Source of the DNA: Planctomycetales bacterium
Lineage (GTDB): Bacteria > Planctomycetota > Planctomycetia > Planctomycetales > Planctomycetaceae
Direction of reading: 5' to 3'
Assembly (NCBI GenBank): GCA_028285345.1
Contig: JANQPT010000048.1
Location: forward strand, 1 to 64,000
DNA: 64,000 nucleotides
Shown: positions 61,999 to 64,000 of the stretch, in pieces
Layout of the letters: each line of letters starts with the position of its first letter
Position numbering within the stretch: the stretch's first letter is position 1
Made by a program: the position numbers and the translations under genes
The notes under the pieces: generated by a model
What the model saw: the letters and a program-made list of their open reading frames with translations, nothing else
Told to the model about the DNA's origin: nothing
The model's database searches: none

Positions 61999-63753
61999 TT
62001 AGTCTTCGGGAAGTTCCAATGAGGCGGCGTACTTCGCCGGAGAACGCATGAACGCGTCGTACGTCACCGCTGAAGAGAAGAGGTACAGACGCCCGCGGAA
62101 CCAAGCTGCGAATTCCAGCGTGCCTTCCACTTCAGTCGAGCCAAGAGAGTATTTCACCACGTCGATGCCTCCCTTGGCGGGGGCATACTCTGCCGGCGCC
62201 CGCTCAAACTCCGCTTTCGCTTCGGCGGAACTCAGCTGGTACACCTTGTTTTCGTACGTCACCTCAAAATTTGAACTCGCGTCGACCAAGTCCCGGTGGT
62301 TTTTCAGGGTCACGGGGCAAAAGCCTTTGAGCCCTTTCCGCTCCGGCCGAGAGAGCAACAGCAACCGGCGTTTCTCACGCCGCAACGATTCGGTGTCCGT
62401 TTTCGCGTTGAGCATCTCCATGTTGATGTAAGTGTTGCGCTGAGGAACTTGGTGCAACTTGGGCAGATTCGGTTCTTCGTCGTCGAGCGTATTACCGCTA
62501 AACGGCGAGGACTCGCCCTGGTCCGCCAATTGAGTCTCAGGCGTTCTTATGATCGGTTCCTGAAATTCGGGCTGTTTCGTCGGACGAAAACCCTCGTCCT
62601 CGGCCAGTTCTGACTCCTCGGGCAGTTCGATGTCTGCAAAGTCAGGCAACGGTTCTTTATCAGGCAAAGTCGCTGCTTCATCAACCGCGGTCGAATCGGT
62701 CGCCTCATCGGCGTCCGCCAAGGTCGGCAGTTCGTCGTCGAATTGGAGGTCGGCATCTGCGAATCGATTGGGCCGTTCCACCGGTTGTTCGGACGAAATG
62801 TTTGGCACACCAGGAAATGGACGAGGTTGCGAAGTCGCTGCCGGCGGCGGCGCTGGATTGAAACTCAATTCCATTCTGTGATTCGATGCACTCGCTCCAT
62901 CGCGATTTCCCGGCGGCGTATTGGCGATGACTCTCGCCGGTGCCCGGTATTGCGGGGCGCGATATTGTGGGGCGCGGTATTGCCGGCTCGGTTGCTGCGA
63001 CGGCTGCTGCTGCTGCGCAAAGCGCTGAGGAACGTGGTAGTTGCCCGCTCCAGGTTGTTGGCTCTGCATCTCCGGTTCGGATTTCTTCTTCTTAAAGGGA
63101 TTGATGCGGCTCAAGAAACCGCGAAATCCGCGTTTTTTCCGAGGCTTGCGCCGGCTGGCAGCATCCGCATAGGACTGCGGCATCGGCGGCGAATAGGATT
63201 GCGGCCGTGCACCGTACTGCGCCGGCATCTGAGAGGATTGTTGGGGTTGGGTTTGCTGGTACTGCGGGTGTGACGCAGAATCGTATCCCTGCCCCGATGC
63301 GCTCGGCTGGTAAGACTGTTGTTGCGCCGCATGATTCATTTGCGCGTTGTTCATTTGATAGGGCTGCTGAGATTGCTGTGGCTGCTGGATGCCCTGTTGC
63401 GCCGAAAGCTGGTCCATCGTCAGCGGCGGCATCTCGCGGCCTTCGGCGCGATAGCGTTCCTCGAGCATTTGTTGAATGGTGCTCTTTCCTCCGGCGGAGC
63501 GATTCGCCGGATAGCTCTGACGGTACTGCCCCGGTTGCCCGGCCTGATATTGCGGCCGTGCGGTTTGTTGCGATTTCGATTTGTTCCGCGAGAAAATCCG
63601 ACGCAGCAAGCTTGGCTTCTTCTTGGGCTTCGCGCTGGATTGATAGCCGTTACGGTAATTGGTTTGCGCATTGAGTTGGCCCGCATCCAGGACAACGCCC
63701 GTCAGCCCCATCAATAGAGTCATCCCCACGGAGAGTTTCATTCGTGATTTCAT
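61999..63753 (-). CDS. Secreted Gln/Pro-rich protein with two C-terminal YHS-like domains
   Basis: A 584-residue protein. A signal peptide (MTLLMGLTGVVLDAGQLNA) precedes a basic stretch (KPKKKPSLLRRIFSRNKSK). About 300 residues of Gln/Ser/Pro/Tyr-rich sequence follow, including a threefold QYRAP repeat, and then an acidic region. The end has two YHS-like units: GFC479PVTLKNHRDLVDASSNF with YENKVYQLSSAEAKAEFERAP, and GTLEFAAWFRGRLYLFSSAV with YDAFMRSPAKYAA. YHS domains are thought to bind metals; only the first unit keeps its cysteine. GAGGAG lies 11 bases before ATG 63753. Confidence 0.78.
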   Translation of the reverse strand: MKSRMKLSVGMTLLMGLTGVVLDAGQLNAQTNYRNGYQSSAKPKKKPSLLRRIFSRNKSKSQQTARPQYQAGQPGQYRQSYPANRSAGGKSTIQQMLEERYRAEGREMPPLTMDQLSAQQGIQQPQQSQQPYQMNNAQMNHAAQQQSYQPSASGQGYDSASHPQYQQTQPQQSSQMPAQYGARPQSYSPPMPQSYADAASRRKPRKKRGFRGFLSRINPFKKKKSEPEMQSQQPGAGNYHVPQRFAQQQQPSQQPSRQYRAPQYRAPQYRAPARVIANTPPGNRDGASASNHRMELSFNPAPPPAATSQPRPFPGVPNISSEQPVERPNRFADADLQFDDELPTLADADEATDSTAVDEAATLPDKEPLPDFADIELPEESELAEDEGFRPTKQPEFQEPIIRTPETQLADQGESSPFSGNTLDDEEPNLPKLHQVPQRNTYINMEMLNAKTDTESLRREKRRLLLLSRPERKGLKGFCPVTLKNHRDLVDASSNFEVTYENKVYQLSSAEAKAEFERAPAEYAPAKGGIDVVKYSLGSTEVEGTLEFAAWFRGRLYLFSSAVTYDAFMRSPAKYAASLELPED

Positions 63754-64000
63754 CTCCAACCAGCTCCTCGATTTTGCTGAAGTCTCGGACAACGTCCGCT
63801 TCTGTGAGTCGCAATTGCTCCGCCCGGAAACTCCGAAGGTCGGCGGCCACTTCAGTAAAACGATCTTTCCGACTCACGAGAATTCTCTTAAAACCATGGG
63901 AGAGCCGGTCCGCACTATTCGGTCAGCCTAGACCATGGTCCATAAATCCACTGCATTGGTATCGACGATGGCGAGCGCCGATTTTGACGGCTATACTGAT

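Noticed and set aside
63000-63600. Tandem-repeat or CRISPR-like array in the Gln-rich region
   Set aside because: The periodicity comes from CAG/CAA and QYRAP codons within an intact reading frame; no regular repeats with unique spacers.

Overview
The window looks like a chromosomal segment of a planctomycete (PVC superphylum). The evidence is the density of planctomycete hallmark families: a membrane-bound-dehydrogenase/HEAT/haem-binding fusion, DUF1501, DUF1080, a sulfatase, a Tat-exported sugar isomerase, FG-GAP proteins, an NHLRC2-like thioredoxin/NHL protein, a neutral ceramidase homologue and an H4MPT-pathway protein. Genes are short transcription units in both directions with many exported proteins. 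Base composition is moderately GC-rich throughout. I see no prophage, no CRISPR array and no rRNA or tRNA gene.

Layout. 1-700: a REP-associated tyrosine transposase (RAYT) bracketed by two inverted REP-pair units. 700-14,800: secreted and catabolic genes (dehydrogenase/haem protein, isomerase, FG-GAP protein, M19 dipeptidase-like protein, DUF1501 operon, sialidase-like protein, Uma2 protein, sulfatase). 15,000-20,150: a troABCD-like metal ABC operon with a divergent DtxR-type regulator; one permease carries its own DtxR-like tail. 20,200-33,800: an Uup-type ABC-F protein, an MfnF-like protein, a large glycosidase-like protein, the NHL/thioredoxin protein, an S4 protein, a cold-shock protein with a long leader, a universal stress protein, DUF971, DUF1080, and a glutamate-decarboxylase homologue without its PLP lysine. 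34,100-39,100: LOG protein, MoxR ATPase, an unknown protein and ceramidase. 39,300-45,600: the information-processing core, ffh-rpsP-trmD-rplS-yraN-(YchF-like)-(DHODH-like), with rimM missing from its usual place. 45,600-54,800: Wza-like exporter, HEAT lipoprotein, YbaK-like deacylase, YyaL/SPATA20 and a WD40 lipoprotein. 54,800-61,400: TPR/peroxiredoxin, a sulfite-oxidase-like Moco protein, and a Rieske/cytochrome b complex whose b subunit is b6-type and carries a fused dihaem c domain. 61,999-63,753: a Q/P-rich secreted protein with two YHS-like domains.

The most noteworthy items are: (i) two enzyme homologues lacking active-site residues (the GAD homologue at 32,384-33,766 and the M19 homologue at 8,104-9,231); (ii) the metal permease with a regulatory-type winged-helix tail, plus a palindrome between the operon and its likely regulator; (iii) the b6-type cytochrome b fused to dihaem cytochrome c; (iv) several families of dispersed palindromic repeats, including a REP/RAYT unit, a GGTCCGC hairpin with one copy inside the trmD-rplS operon, and a 159-bp near-perfect palindrome; (v) a cold-shock leader with a duplicated Shine-Dalgarno block and a 55-codon upstream ORF. 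I do not see a clear novel multi-gene defence or mobile system.
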